This document shows, piece after piece, positions 49,242-60,800 of a stretch of 64,000 nt of DNA. How positions within the stretch are numbered: the first letter of the stretch is position 1; each line of letters begins with the position of its first letter. Source of the stretch: Sipunculus nudus (taxonomy: Eukaryota > Annelida > Sipuncula > Golfingiida > Sipunculidae); contig CM049318.1 in NCBI GenBank assembly GCA_026874595.1, positions 32,022,956 to 32,086,955 of the forward strand, given 5' to 3'. The position numbers and the translations under genes are program-made. The notes beneath the pieces were generated by a model that ran no database searches, was not told where the DNA came from, and saw nothing but the letters and a program-made list of their open reading frames with translations.

Positions 49242-49784
49242 CTATAGTCCGTTTCATCCCCTCATGTCCACCTGTTTTTTGCTATGAAAATTTTTATTTG
49301 TTACATTTCAAGGGAAACAATTATAGTGTAGAGGAGAAGATTACAGAACCTAATTTTCAACCAGGTAACTAAATTCCTGCCTTATTCCTTATTTGAGAAA
49401 CAGAATTTTCTGAAAATATGAGAAATCAGTCTACATTTTACAACATATCAGACCCACTTATGGCGGTCAAGGTCATTGGTCACATGCAAAAACAGCCTCA
49501 ACTGACAGCTGCTGATTGGATGATCTCATGTAAACACTCTAAAAATATGACCAGCTAAAACAAAGATGGCTACTTATGGAGGGACACACCATATCTGCCA
49601 GATCATGATAAAGAGACTAAAATGTTGTGAAACATAAACGGGGGATTTATTGTAAAATTCTTAACTACCATATTAGGTTGTCTCTTCCATATGTTGATTT
49701 CTTTGAAAATACTGAAATTTATAAATTTTTAAGTAAATCATCTACAAAAAACAGGTGGACAGCAGGTGGTGAAATGGACTATAA
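49242..49784. mobile_element. MITE, family with CTATAGTCCG termini (copy 1)
   Basis: The left end reads CTATAGTCCGTTTCATCCCC and TGTCCACCTGTTTTTT. The right end, near 49745-49784, is its imperfect reverse complement. The length is about 540 bp with no coding capacity. A second copy with nearly identical termini is at 61778-62398. Ends in TATAG/CTATA suggest a TA target, as for Tc1/mariner-like elements, but this is tentative. Confidence 0.7.
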
Positions 49785-50060
49785 CAGCAATTTATCTGAG
49801 GAGTGCTTCGATGTACCCGCCTGGAATTTTGCATGCCCATCCATCATGGATAGCTTTCTCGTACACAAGACAGGTAACACCACCTACAGTCAAGTACATG
49901 TATTCGTAAGATACATTTATGCACTTATATCATGACTGGTTTTGAAGCATCGGCCTAAAATTGTGCATATCCATAGATGTAGGATGATATTATCCTGTAC
50001 ATCACTGGTGTTGACAACTTCATTAATCTATAGTTTCGTCCATTCGTGTTTTTTAAGGTA
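49785..50060. repeat. Second dispersed relative of the 139/279 bp array repeat
   Basis: The stretch contains TTATCTGAGGAGTGCTTCGA, GAATTTTGCATGCCCATCC, ATGGATAGCTTTCT and GTAACACCACCTACAGTCA. These correspond to the repeated blocks of the array at 8563-10024. The MITE at 49242-49784 separates it from the copy at 48330. Confidence 0.5.
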
Positions 50061-50522
50061 CTTGGGCATTTCCAATGCCACACATATGGAAGGCTTACAA
50101 TTTCAGAGAGATTCCATGTATCACTTTATCGATGACTATGTGATTTGGCAGATACCTGTAGTCGCTTGTCGGTTGTGACCTCTTCAGCATTTCCACACTA
50201 CTCGTTGTTTAAATTCTTTTCCAGTCGGTGAAAGCCTTTACAAACAATATAACAGCTGCACATTATGTTTGTTCGGGGTTTTTTTCATAACAAAACTCTT
50301 TTTTTTTTATTCTTAATGAAAAAGAGCAATATAATTTTTTTTCAAATAATATTAAGTCGATGTCACTTATTGTTTTCAATGAACGTAAGTGAATTAATGT
50401 GGAACATTTGAACATGGATTGTGTAAGTTTGGAGGCGGGTCAGGATGCGGATACAGGTGTTGGCGGAGGCATGTGCTCTGTTAGTGCTTTCACGTTTTTA
50501 TTAGATTTCTGTTAAGCACAAG

Positions 50523-50654
50523 AGCTTCCGTGTGGGATCCAACCCTAAGGGACATACGCTAATCGTAAACATAAACAAAAGTCTGGATGAGAAAAGGATG
50601 CCGACCCGAGAAGGGAGTTACATAGTGAGCTCATCTGAGGATATTGATGCCGCA
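50523..50654 (+). pseudogene. Pseudo-exon 11': caspase p20 start with internal deletion
   Basis: It reads HTLIVNINK and MPTREGS, then jumps directly to YIVSSSEDIDAA. Compared with exon 11, 15 codons (the helix ending LFKNLG) are missing in frame. The donor position reads GTTGAT instead of GTAAGT. Confidence 0.8.
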
Positions 50655-50891
50655 GTTGATCCATTTAGTTTTTTTTTAACGCCCATCAATAGTTAAATAT
50701 AAATAGCACTTTAGCATTCAAAATAGACAACAAAACAAATACCGAATCGTCATCCATCTATCGGTTTTTTTAATTCACTATTTCCTGGCACCATTCTTTC
50801 TTAAGGATTACCACAACATTATATAAATGTTAATTAATACAGTTCTGCCGTGGGACATTTTCATTGTATTCATTTCGTTATATTATTGAAG

Positions 50892-51176
50892 GATTTTTAT
50901 GACAAAATGACCGATTTTGACCAACAAGCGGAGACAGGACGAGCGGCCAGCGTGTTTGTGGTTCTGATGGCGCATGGAACTACAGCAACAAGTAATTTAT
51001 CTGAGCGAAGGGAATAAGAGTCCGATACCAGGGGCGGATCCAGGATTCAGGAAAAGGGGGGTCCAATCCATGCAGGAGGACAAATGAAAACCCTTAAAAA
51101 AAGGTTTTTGACAGTCGGTCTGCTCCAGAACTACCCCAGATCCCTATAGTATTCATCATACAAGCCTGCCAAAGAT
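50892..51176 (+). pseudogene. Pseudo-exon 12': caspase His/Cys exon, broken
   Basis: DFYDKMTDFDQQAETGRAA and VFVVLMAHG match exon 12. The frame is then lost; VIYLSEGNKSPI is read one frame over. A roughly 75 bp transposon fragment follows, and SRSAPELPQIPIVFIIQACQ resumes in another frame. The catalytic pentapeptide has Arg for Gly and the donor is GTGAAT. Confidence 0.8.
51029..51105. mobile_element. DNA-transposon end fragment inside the pseudo-exon
   Basis: CAGGGGCGGATCCAGGATT followed by a G-rich stretch and GTCCAATCC splits the reading of the decayed caspase His/Cys exon. The terminal motif resembles that of hAT-type elements. A related CTGGATCCGCCACTG occurs at about 32498, in an intron of the intact gene. 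No matching right terminus was found. Confidence 0.5.
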
Positions 51177-51350
51177 GTGAATAGGCTTATTGTAATATAT
51201 ATCTTTATATGTAAATAATTTTTATATATGAAGTATCCGCAAGCAGAAATTTAAATATATATAAAACACTTTATATTTTGAAACTATGGTTGAAAGTTCA
51301 TATTCATAAATTACCTCATAAATCTGTATGCTCTCCCTGATAGGCCAAAG

Positions 51351-51507
51351 TGATAAAGGGGTACGTGTACCGGTCTTGTACAGAGATGTTAAAGACAACA
51401 TGAAAGTACTCTCTGATCGAAGCCAAGTACGAACGTTGAAGCCGCTGCACCACTGCCTAAAGTTGCAACTTGTTGTGGTTACTTCTTTGCTAATGCCACA
51501 CAACCGA
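51351..51507 (+). pseudogene. Pseudo-exon 13': caspase linker and small-subunit start
   Basis: DKGVRVPVLYRDVKDN at the start matches DEGVHVNVLFGEV of exon 13. After a frameshift, KVATCCGYFFANATQP matches its end. The donor GTAAGT is intact. Confidence 0.75.
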
Positions 51508-51767
51508 GTAAGTTGGAATTATACATTCTCTAATTAAAATGTAATCAGGCTTGTAATAACCTTCATATCGGGTTATGCCCTGCAATCAGACTTCAGTTAT
51601 TATAAATTATGTTCGTTTTAATAAATTAATTATTGTGCTTTAACTGTCATATTCAGTACCTGCTATGCCCTGTATTAATGAATATATATATATATAAAAA
51701 TGTATAAAAATCTGAAAATATATCTGTGTATTAATTATTAAAACACAATGTAATTTCTTTTACATAG

Positions 51768-51887
51768 ATAGAAAAAACATGCTCTAATAACAACCAACGC
51801 TAGTAGTTGGTTCATCAGAGCCATAAATGATGTATTTCTTCCAGAATAAAGTCGGCCACCAAGCACGTGCTTTAACTTTTCACTGAG
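51768..51887 (+). pseudogene. Pseudo-exon 14': caspase small-subunit core
   Basis: SSWFIRAINDVF matches GSWFLRTIYEVF of exon 14 and is followed four codons on by an in-frame TAA. The donor position GAG|GTCAGC still resembles the upstream gene's GAG|GTCAGT. Confidence 0.75.
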
Positions 51888-52156
51888 GTCAGCCATGGTT
51901 TTATCACGGCTTCATGCGAGCATAGTTTAAAAAAGACATATACAAGAGCAGTGTATCCAACCTATATATACTACGAATAAATAATTTTAGAAGAAAATAC
52001 GAATATAGAACGACAAAGCCTAAAACCGTAGGACAGCTTATATCGTATGGTAAAAATGCCTTGCTTTTCTAGATTACAGGATTTATGGAATGCAAACTTC
52101 TCTTAGAACGCAGGAACGGAATTTAACATGCACATGTCAAACTTGTTAACTTACAG

Positions 52157-52182
52157 GTGCGTAGGAAGGTCAGCAAAAAGGA
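52157..52182 (+). pseudogene. Pseudo-exon 15' stub interrupted by (TA)n
   Basis: After TTACAG the sequence reads VRRKVSKK, matching VRKRVSKM at the start of exon 15. It then runs straight into a (TA)n tract, so the last strand and the stop are lost. Confidence 0.65.
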
Positions 52183-52199
52183 TATATATATATATATAT

Positions 52200-55100
52200 A
52201 GATTCATTAATGTACATGGCAACATATATTTAACCCTAAATCTTTGTTCCTTATTCGTATTTAGAGCTTTTAAATCATCTGAACATGCTTTATATATGTA
52301 TTTTTTTATTTAATTTGTATGTTAGCAGAATGGCCACACAGACCATACATTACCACAATACTTACAAATTACTTGATAAATAGACTATATATTCTATAAG
52401 CGCATTGTTCCTCTTATTAATATTCCATGGAGTGATGTTGGATTCATATCGAGTTGGCTCAATTAGTTTTCTTGATGCTTAAATAAGTAATAAATTACAT
52501 CACTATGCGAATTTCCCTAAAAACATCTTTTTAATATTCCATGACGGGATGCTGCTCATATCCAGGTGGTTTAATATAGTTTTCTTGATGCCAAAATAAA
52601 TAATATGTTACATCACTATGCGAGTTTTCCTAAAAAGCATCGGCATAGTGAAATGTTCTGTAATGCATAGTTACGACATACAATCAAGTAAGTATGAAAC
52701 GTTTCATTTCGTTGAATTCTTCTAGTTCTTGGTCATGAAACCTCTTTATAATTGTATCTTAGATAATGATGGTTACAGCTCCGTTTAATGCTTGAAGATT
52801 TCCAGAGAAAATCACTTAACTTCTAAGTCTCCAGTCAGGTCCTAGGTGACCAGATTTGAAGTCAATGAAACATATTTTTTTTTTTCTGATTTAGGGAATG
52901 AATATAGGGTTGAGCACCTTGGAATGTAGTCTCGTACTAGGAAAGAAATCATACAGATTGCCACAATTCTAGAAAAGGTTCGTGGGGTTATCATCAAATT
53001 TAGTGTTAATAAATCTTAAAGAAAATTTAAGGAATATTTGCCATCAATTTATTTCTCCCCTTTTAACGCTAAAGTACCAAACTCTCGCAAACATTTTACT
53101 TGTGTCATTACGAACTATTGCGAACATGTTGATCATCCTGTCAAAATGTAAAAGTAACCTTTTCATCCAAAGTAAAAGAGGAAATAGGGCGCTTGAGTGA
53201 CCGCTCGAGTACTGTATAAAAATATTAGACTCAAAATACAGATTAATGTTATTGATGCCACGTCAAATCCACATCATTTACTTGTATTAATGTTTAGATA
53301 TTAGTTTTATAACCAGCACATTTCCATATTGTGTCACAATGTCGTCGATATTGATTTCCTGTTAGAACTGGTTGTGTTTCATTGTAATTTTGCATGTTAT
53401 GTAGGTCATGATTTGTTTTATATATTAATCTGATTTATTAATATCAGGAATCTTGTCAACAACTGATAATGCTGACAAGGTCTAAGCAATCAACGAAATT
53501 GCTTAGCCGATATTGCACACACTTGTATGGTCTAATTATAGGCCTATATGCATACTTTCATAATATTGTGGCTTTCATTTACTCTACTGATACTCAAGGC
53601 CGGATCTATGACACACTTGTTACACATAGTAAATGGAATTCAAATGACTGGGATCTATTAGAATTTTACTGAGCATGATTCAATAGACAGATATTCAGAT
53701 AAAAATAAACACGTTTGATCTGTAAAGACCGTTTTCATGTTTTTGTAACAATGTTACGTATTTGACTGGTTGTCATTACAGGTGAAAGTTTTATCCATTG
53801 TCTTTTATATTTGGCAAGTTAGTAATTTTAAGCCTGCTCTATGTCACAAGGCATAGCTGACCTCAGCCTACGACAAGCCTGAAATACCTAGTAAAAGGAG
53901 ATAAAGTTTTTTCTCGATAAAGCAACCACTCGAATGTACTCTAAGAACTACAAACCACACACACAGCACCAAGACAAGCGACTAAAACAACAACGATCAT
54001 GTCAAGAGGAAAAATACAATTAACTTCCACTAATCAGCTTGAATTCCCGGCCATAAACATGATAAAAGATACAAAAATAGTCTTTTTGAGAGTCCCAAAA
54101 TAATTGTAACCAGGGATAAGCAGAATGGGTAAGGCTGGACTTGGACTGGCTTAACAGGCTAGAATCGACTAACACTGGACTCAAAAGACCCCCTTCATAA
54201 CGGGGATGCAGCACTGGATTAAACCAGCAGGGCTGGCAGCACAAGACAGGAACTGGCACAGCAACTGACCAGCAGCAACCTGGCTTGCGGATACACTTGG
54301 CGTTCTGCCATCGCTTGTCGAATCTGTTGAGATGCACATCAATCTTTTATATGGATGGTACCTTTATTGCAGGAAACTAGGTGCTAGCATGACCAGCCTC
54401 GTCTTCTGCTTCACTCGATCCTTAAGGGGTGTTCCAACTTCCATGAATTAAGGAAAAGTAATTCCAGGAAATTCGGCCAGTATGACATGATAAGGACTAA
54501 ACCTCCAAGAAGTTTTTTCGAATCAGTTGCGAAGCACTATGCAGCTAATACAAATTCCATCAAATAAATCTGCAGTTTGTGTCAATAGTAAATATAAATT
54601 ACTATGAATTATAAGGAACTACTGCGATTCTGTTACAAACATTGGTGACAGTATATGCCGGCCGCACAAATACGACTAGCTGCTCATCGAGAAGATGCTA
54701 GACTCCATAAAAGGACGTTCGCAATTCCATGAACTTGGTACCAGATGCGCCATGAATATATATATATATATATATATATTTATTTATTTATTTACTTTTG
54801 AGTTCATGCCTTGCTTCTGCATAGTTCTACTATTTACATGCAAACAATTTGCGTGGCATCAGCGAGAGTAGCCAGCAAATTTATTTTTAAGTCATTTCAA
54901 AATTTTCTGGTCACTGCAATGCATTGTCAAATTTTGTAGGTTGTGTTTAACACTATTAATCACTTCATAGCCAATGGTAGGTACTTGTGGTAGGTCATTA
55001 TCTCTCTATTAATCAAATGATAAGGCAAATCGCAGCACTGCAAAACCAGATGTCAAAAACATATTAACAAAAATTACTTGCACCACAGCCAGAAGTACCT

Positions 55101-55340
55101 TATGACATCATAAGTTATGATGTATTACTAAGGGCTACATTACAAATTTCTATGATACTTTGCTCACTTGCCACCATTCAGAGGTCTTCCAGTAAATAAA
55201 ACACAGTTAAAATAGATGTCTTTTAATGACATTAAGTATACAAACAATTTGCTGGTTCCACTAGTGTATACTTTTAACAAAGCTGAATCTTCATATCCTT
55301 CACTCTATATAAACTGATAATTAAATATCTTTAGGTCAAC
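52200..55340. other. Intergenic region, nothing recognised
   Basis: AT-rich sequence with a short direct repeat (AATATTCCATG ... ATTTCCCTAAAAA at 52420-52520 and 52530-52635) and small (TA)n tracts. No exon-like segment with family similarity was found. Confidence 0.55.
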
Positions 55341-55345
55341 AAGGC

Positions 55346-55351
55346 TTTATT
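55346..55351 (-). terminator. Possible polyadenylation signal for the minus-strand gene
   Basis: AATAAA on the minus strand, about 380 nt past the stop codon. Such hexamers are common in AT-rich DNA, so this is only a candidate. Confidence 0.35.
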
Positions 55352-55730
55352 AACACCAGCAAGCAGACGTGATTGCCTGCAGACAGTTCCCCAATGCGAG
55401 GATTCAAATGGACTGGAAAGATTACAAATTATTTAGGGGTGGTTTCTGATGCATGTATCTCAAATGAATAAAATATTCTATGCAGATTTGATGTCTACCT
55501 GCAAATAAGACAGCTAACTCCTTAGTGCACAATTAAATCCCTTGAAAGATGCAGATCCAATATATCCTAGGGCTTTGACGTAGATTCCCTAGACTTGGAA
55601 GAAGTTGCCTTACAATTGCCTATGGTAATATCTGTGTAAAGTAGACTTCCTGCCATTGTAAGTTGGCAAAGCTGATCTATTGATATTATGTTGAAAATTC
55701 TCATGTTAAAACTCAAAGTACATAATGTGA

Positions 55731-55912
55731 TCACGTTACATTCTTCTTCGGCCTTCCTCGTTTCTTTGTGTTACTCTTTGGTTTGTTGTTGTTACTCTTT
55801 TTCTTGGCATCTGCTACTTTCCTGCTCTGTGCACTCGACTGTTTTGGTGGTGACTTTAATTTTTTAGATGATTTGCCTTTTCCTGAAATTTTCTTTTGCT
55901 TCTTTGGTGAAT
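55731..55912 (-). CDS. Nuclear-protein terminal exon with RGRP motif
   Basis: A minus-strand exon entering in phase 1 after CATCGTAG and ending in TGA at 55733-55731. It is Lys-rich throughout (SPKKQKK, KSSKKLKSPPKQ, KKKSNNNKPK) and closes with KKRGRPKKNVT, an AT-hook-like core. Confidence 0.8.
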
Positions 55913-57780
55913 CTACGATGATAAACAGAGAATAGTGGATAAACTACATCATGTAATATAAAAACTACTCTGGCTTTTAATAATTTCTATAATAAATAAC
56001 CATATACAGAAAAACATAAAAAATTATAAAATCTACCAAATATGACCAAACTTAACAAGATAAAAACCATTTTGTTATCCGAAGTGTCCAATCAACATTC
56101 CTGTATATACTGTGTCACATATGAAGTACAGAATTAAATTTTTAACTATTTATAAACAAAATCAGAATACGAAACTTGGAAGAGTGACAAAAATGTGTAA
56201 AGGTGACGACATTCATATTACACATATCTGATGTGTCCAGTAAATAATAACAATTGAACACTGAAAAAAAATAGCATTTTCTTAGGTGAGTTTGAAATAT
56301 TCCTGTTCGATTTAACAGGAAAGATACTGCACTCACAGGTGCACAAGGTTACATATGTAAGGACAAAACACCTTTAACATTGATATATTACCTCCATCAG
56401 TGTCCTCTGTGTCCATGCTGAATGACGTTGGCATGCTCAGTAAGGATTTCTTCATCTGGTTGTGTAGGCTTGAGGACATTTCCTTAACTTCCTTCTCTGT
56501 CATAACACCTGAAATTTAAGTTACTTTTATATAATGACTCTAGTAAAAACTCTTGAGTTACAACATAAGTACAAATGGAAAATGGCTGAACTTTACTTAA
56601 TTCCTGCTAAGAGAAGATTTTACAATGCCTCTGTGACTAATGTATGACCTTGTTTGTCTACAAGCTGTTAGTAAACACTGTGCATACATTCATGTTGACA
56701 AACTGAAAAACTATGTAACCTTGGGTGGTTGGTTGCATATGTGTGGAAGCTGAAAGGTAGCTAGTTGCAAAACATCATTTGCAAAACTTGGTTTAATCTG
56801 ACTTGCTGTCAGATGTCTTTGCTGAACGTGTCTGGATTATTTTGGCGGGCCCTCCCACACCATCAGGCCACCAGTTATAAACACATGGATATAAACAAAA
56901 CAAACAGCCTGTGTATTGTGGGATCGGCATTTTCTAGCCTATTTTGATTAAAGGTCCAAGGGATTATCTGTAGATATTACATGTCAAATATCGGAATAGG
57001 CCCCTTTCAGTAAATGAATCTGTTAATATCTTAATTATATAACTGTCGTTAAACCCACAAATTTGTGCTATAAAATAATGCATTTTGTTACTGGGAAAAT
57101 CAAAGAAAAATTGAATAGGCTATCATTAGATATTACTTCAAATAAGTTTACTTGCCATTCATTTATAAGAAAAATAAGAAATTACACATACCTTCCATTT
57201 CATCAATGTGTACCAACTTGGACTTTTTCTTTGGGCTTTTTTCAAAGCTGACATCGGCATCACTGCTATCAGTCTTGGTGCTGCGATGTCGGCGGCTGCG
57301 AGATGATTCTGCTGTGCTTGAGAAAGCTTTTGCTTTGATACTTGCTCTGAGAGACATTCCTGATTCTGACTTCTGAGACGACCCCTGAATATATATTAGT
57401 TGTATATTGAGTATGTGAAAAGATTCTCAAAAAGATTTAAGTAATAATAAACATATATAGATTTTAAAAAGTTACCAGTTGTCACACACCAGAATCAATA
57501 GGGCAAATTTTGGGATGGTTACATTTTAATGGTATTTCAAATTGATCAACAGATGCAGTTGTTCAAGTGCTTCATATATATAAAATAACCAAACTGGCAA
57601 TTATCCGTTCCGGGTCTGTGGAAGGTAAATGATGGTAAAATAATGCTCTGGATGAAAAGAGATGCCTTCATTGACATAAAAGAGTGAAAAAAAGAGTGAA
57701 ACTAGCTACAATGTCCCCATTTTTTTAATCACAGACTGAACAAAAATGTACTCTACATCCTACATGTATATACCATATAC

Positions 57781-57841
<61 letters not shown>

Positions 57842-60800
57842 CACACACACACACACACAAATCCCTAACCATGCATTGTGCACATCACCCTACATGAAGA
57901 TAAGGGCATTTTCAACATGTTGTGACACATACTGGACATTTGAACATACCAAAATTGCAAAATGTCCCATTTTTATTCTAACTGGACTGTTATTGCATGA
58001 GAGAAATAGTATATCTCAGAACTTTTATTGAAAATTGAAAAAAAATGTGGGGAAAAAAGAGCTACTTAAACAAGTGACCCAGGGGTCATGACGCTCAGCT
58101 GACCAGGAAGACATTGACAAAAGTAATTTTATCATCTGAATGTCAAATTTGAATGAAATACTTTTTCCAAACTTGACCTTTTGTATAAACCATCCAATAT
58201 TCTTTGGGGTACTATGGAGCTCTGTAGCATGAAGGATATGGGTAACAGACACCTATTTTCAAGGTTTACAAGATGACTTTTCATGGGTGTCCCAGCATGT
58301 CAAAAAATAAAATTCTAGGTCCAGTTATTATGATTTGTGCCCTGTTAACAGATGACCAAATGTTTATTCTGGGGGGTATTTCAAAGCCGCATAGGATGCC
58401 TGTAGGTCACAGCACTCAACTGAATACAATTATGAGAATATTTATATAAAATCCAAGAGGTCATGTTGACTTGGTGAGAGATGCAGGAGCCTCTCATTAT
58501 CAAATGTTTGTTAAAGTACTAGTTTTTCAACTATGTGACAGCAATTTGTGTGTGAAAATACCCACTGGGGACTTATGAAACCTTGTATATTATAGAAGTG
58601 ATCTGGCAGGCCTGCACCATTTTCTGAGATAAGAATTAAAGCTATGAGCCATGCACAGTGGCAGTCTGGGTATCAAAATTACTGACTTACCTCTGGATCA
58701 GAATCCTGCTCTGATTCAGACGTAGTAGGTCCACTATCCCTTCTCCTCCTTCTCTACAATATATAAAGATTGTGTAATAACCATGGCCCCACTTAATGAA
58801 TGTACTGTAACATGGAGCATCTTATGATAAGGCCCAGCCACCAATAGCTGCACAGGTAGCTCTCAAGAAACACCATGATAGTAAATGAAACAGAAAACAA
58901 GCAAACTTGTGGAATTTATGTTCCTTGCTTCCGCCTCTTGTTATTTTAGCTTCCTGTGATCTTCATGGTTGCCTTGTAAATATGTTTAAGTTTTTATTTT
59001 CCCCTGAAGATGTCACCACATGTCAATATAGGTGTGTTTTAGTTTTCATTGTCCTCTGAATATGTCTTCACATGTCATAACTTTTTTTGTGAACTTGGAA
59101 CATAAGGGAAATTTGTTGTTTGTTTTGGAGCTGGTGATAATAAATTTTCAGACTGACACTCCCAAGCCAACCCTACCAAGGTATGCATGAGAGCAATCTG
59201 TGACCCAAATTTGAATGAAATAGGATAATATTTAGCTAAGTTATTGCACAGAAACAAAAACCTGAGGGACAGACGGATCACAGGACAGACAGACAGACGG
59301 ACATACAAACCCAAATCAATGTCCCTCGTTCTGTGAGAGATATGAGGCTCACGTCACTGATGATACAGTAATACAACAATGAAACTACAATCTTCACCAT
59401 TATACCTGTATGTACAGCCTTATGTCAACATTTTACTGTTGTTTCTTCCCATAAACAGTGAAACCCCTCATTTGAACCACAACGGTAGCTAAACCAACCT
59501 GCCAGCTTGATCACTGTCTTTGGTCCTGGACAGGCATTTTACGACTTAAAAGTCTTACATGAAATACCCAATAACACATCTGCTTTCATTTATCCCAATG
59601 CTAGTTGTGTTGGTGAGTTTAATGTTGGTAGGTTTAATGTTTTTCCATATTCATATACTACCCAAATCATACCGTAAAAGTTGTTGTAGAAGTCGTGACT
59701 TGTACTAAGAAATCGAATTCTAAAAACAAGAATGTTCTAGCAAAGTCAGGGTGCGACTTGTAATACATACTTATCTCGTCTCCGTCAGCTTTCCCGGTAT
59801 ATGGAACGATGTCAGTTGATATCGGCGATACCTTTAACCAGTGCTTTGTGAAACGTCTCTCCCCAAAAATTTACACCTTTAACCATCTCTAATGAAAACC
59901 TGCCTTATATTTTGTGAACTGACAGAATTTTCATTTTATTAATATGAAATGCACATTATAAATTTGCCAAGTTCAAGGTCTACCCCTTCTGACAAGTCGC
60001 AATTCAAGTGACACTTCCTAATCTGCATTACTGTTATATCATGAGTCAATTTGACGCATATGCCAGTCTGCCGCTCTTTGATGTACATTTTCTTTCAATT
60101 TAATCTTTAAAGGCATGCGTGTCATTATGAAAAAATTGCGGTTCCATGCATATCTATTTATACATGTAAAGTTGCGTTACATTCAAGCTAGATCCACTAC
60201 AAACACATCGTGAATTCTATTACCTGCCCGGTTGATCGCTGGGTACCAGCTGACCTTTGAAGCTGTGTGGCGGAAGTTCAAGCCCCGGGTCACCTGTGCA
60301 ATGATCTTTACATACCCAGGTCAACTTAGCCTTTGGTGACTAATATCCACAGTTATAAACTCCCATATTAAGAATCATCAGGTCACTGTCATCATGTCGA
60401 GATTTTCAAGCATATTGGGTAACAATGTTATAACGTTTCACATTAGCTGCAATTAACATTTTGCTTCGTGTTTTACCCGTGTCTCTTTCATGACCATCGT
60501 ATGCCCGGGAAAACAATTGTGCCGCGGCATTCATGGATGACGGTCAATCGTGCGTTGACGTATTCGTGAATTTCTTAATTGAAGACACATTAAAATAATA
60601 AAAAAAAATTTTTTTTAATTTAAGATAAAACAAGAATAAAATCATTAGCCTTAGTAAATATAATACCCGTATATTCAATTATGTTTATTTTACATTTAAC
60701 TGACTGGTCAATAAAGCGTTCGTTATCCCCATGTTGACTGACATATTGCAGTCATTTCAGTATTATCGTGCATGTGCCACACCATGATGGGAAGTTTTAA

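Larger units (their letters stand above)
47034..52182 (+). pseudogene. Decayed tandem copy of the Kelch-caspase gene (3' half)
   Basis: Segments homologous to exons 7-15 of the upstream gene occur here in order: the last Kelch blade at 47034-47132, its closing strand at 47331-47371, a linker piece at 47586-47627, the Cys segment at 47917-48045, and caspase blocks at 50523, 50892, 51351, 51768 and 52157. It is non-functional. There is a frameshift in the Kelch exon, a 15-codon in-frame deletion in the p20 segment, and frameshifts and an inserted transposon fragment in the His/Cys exon. The Gly after the active Cys is Arg, a stop follows the GSWF-like block, and at least two splice donors are lost. 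No counterparts of exons 1-6 were seen upstream, so the duplication appears partial or its 5' part is lost. Confidence 0.85.

Noticed and set aside
60230-60300. tRNA-like segment with AGTTCAAGCCCCG
   Set aside because: Only the box-B-like part is convincing; no paired stems, and it sits inside a transposon relic.
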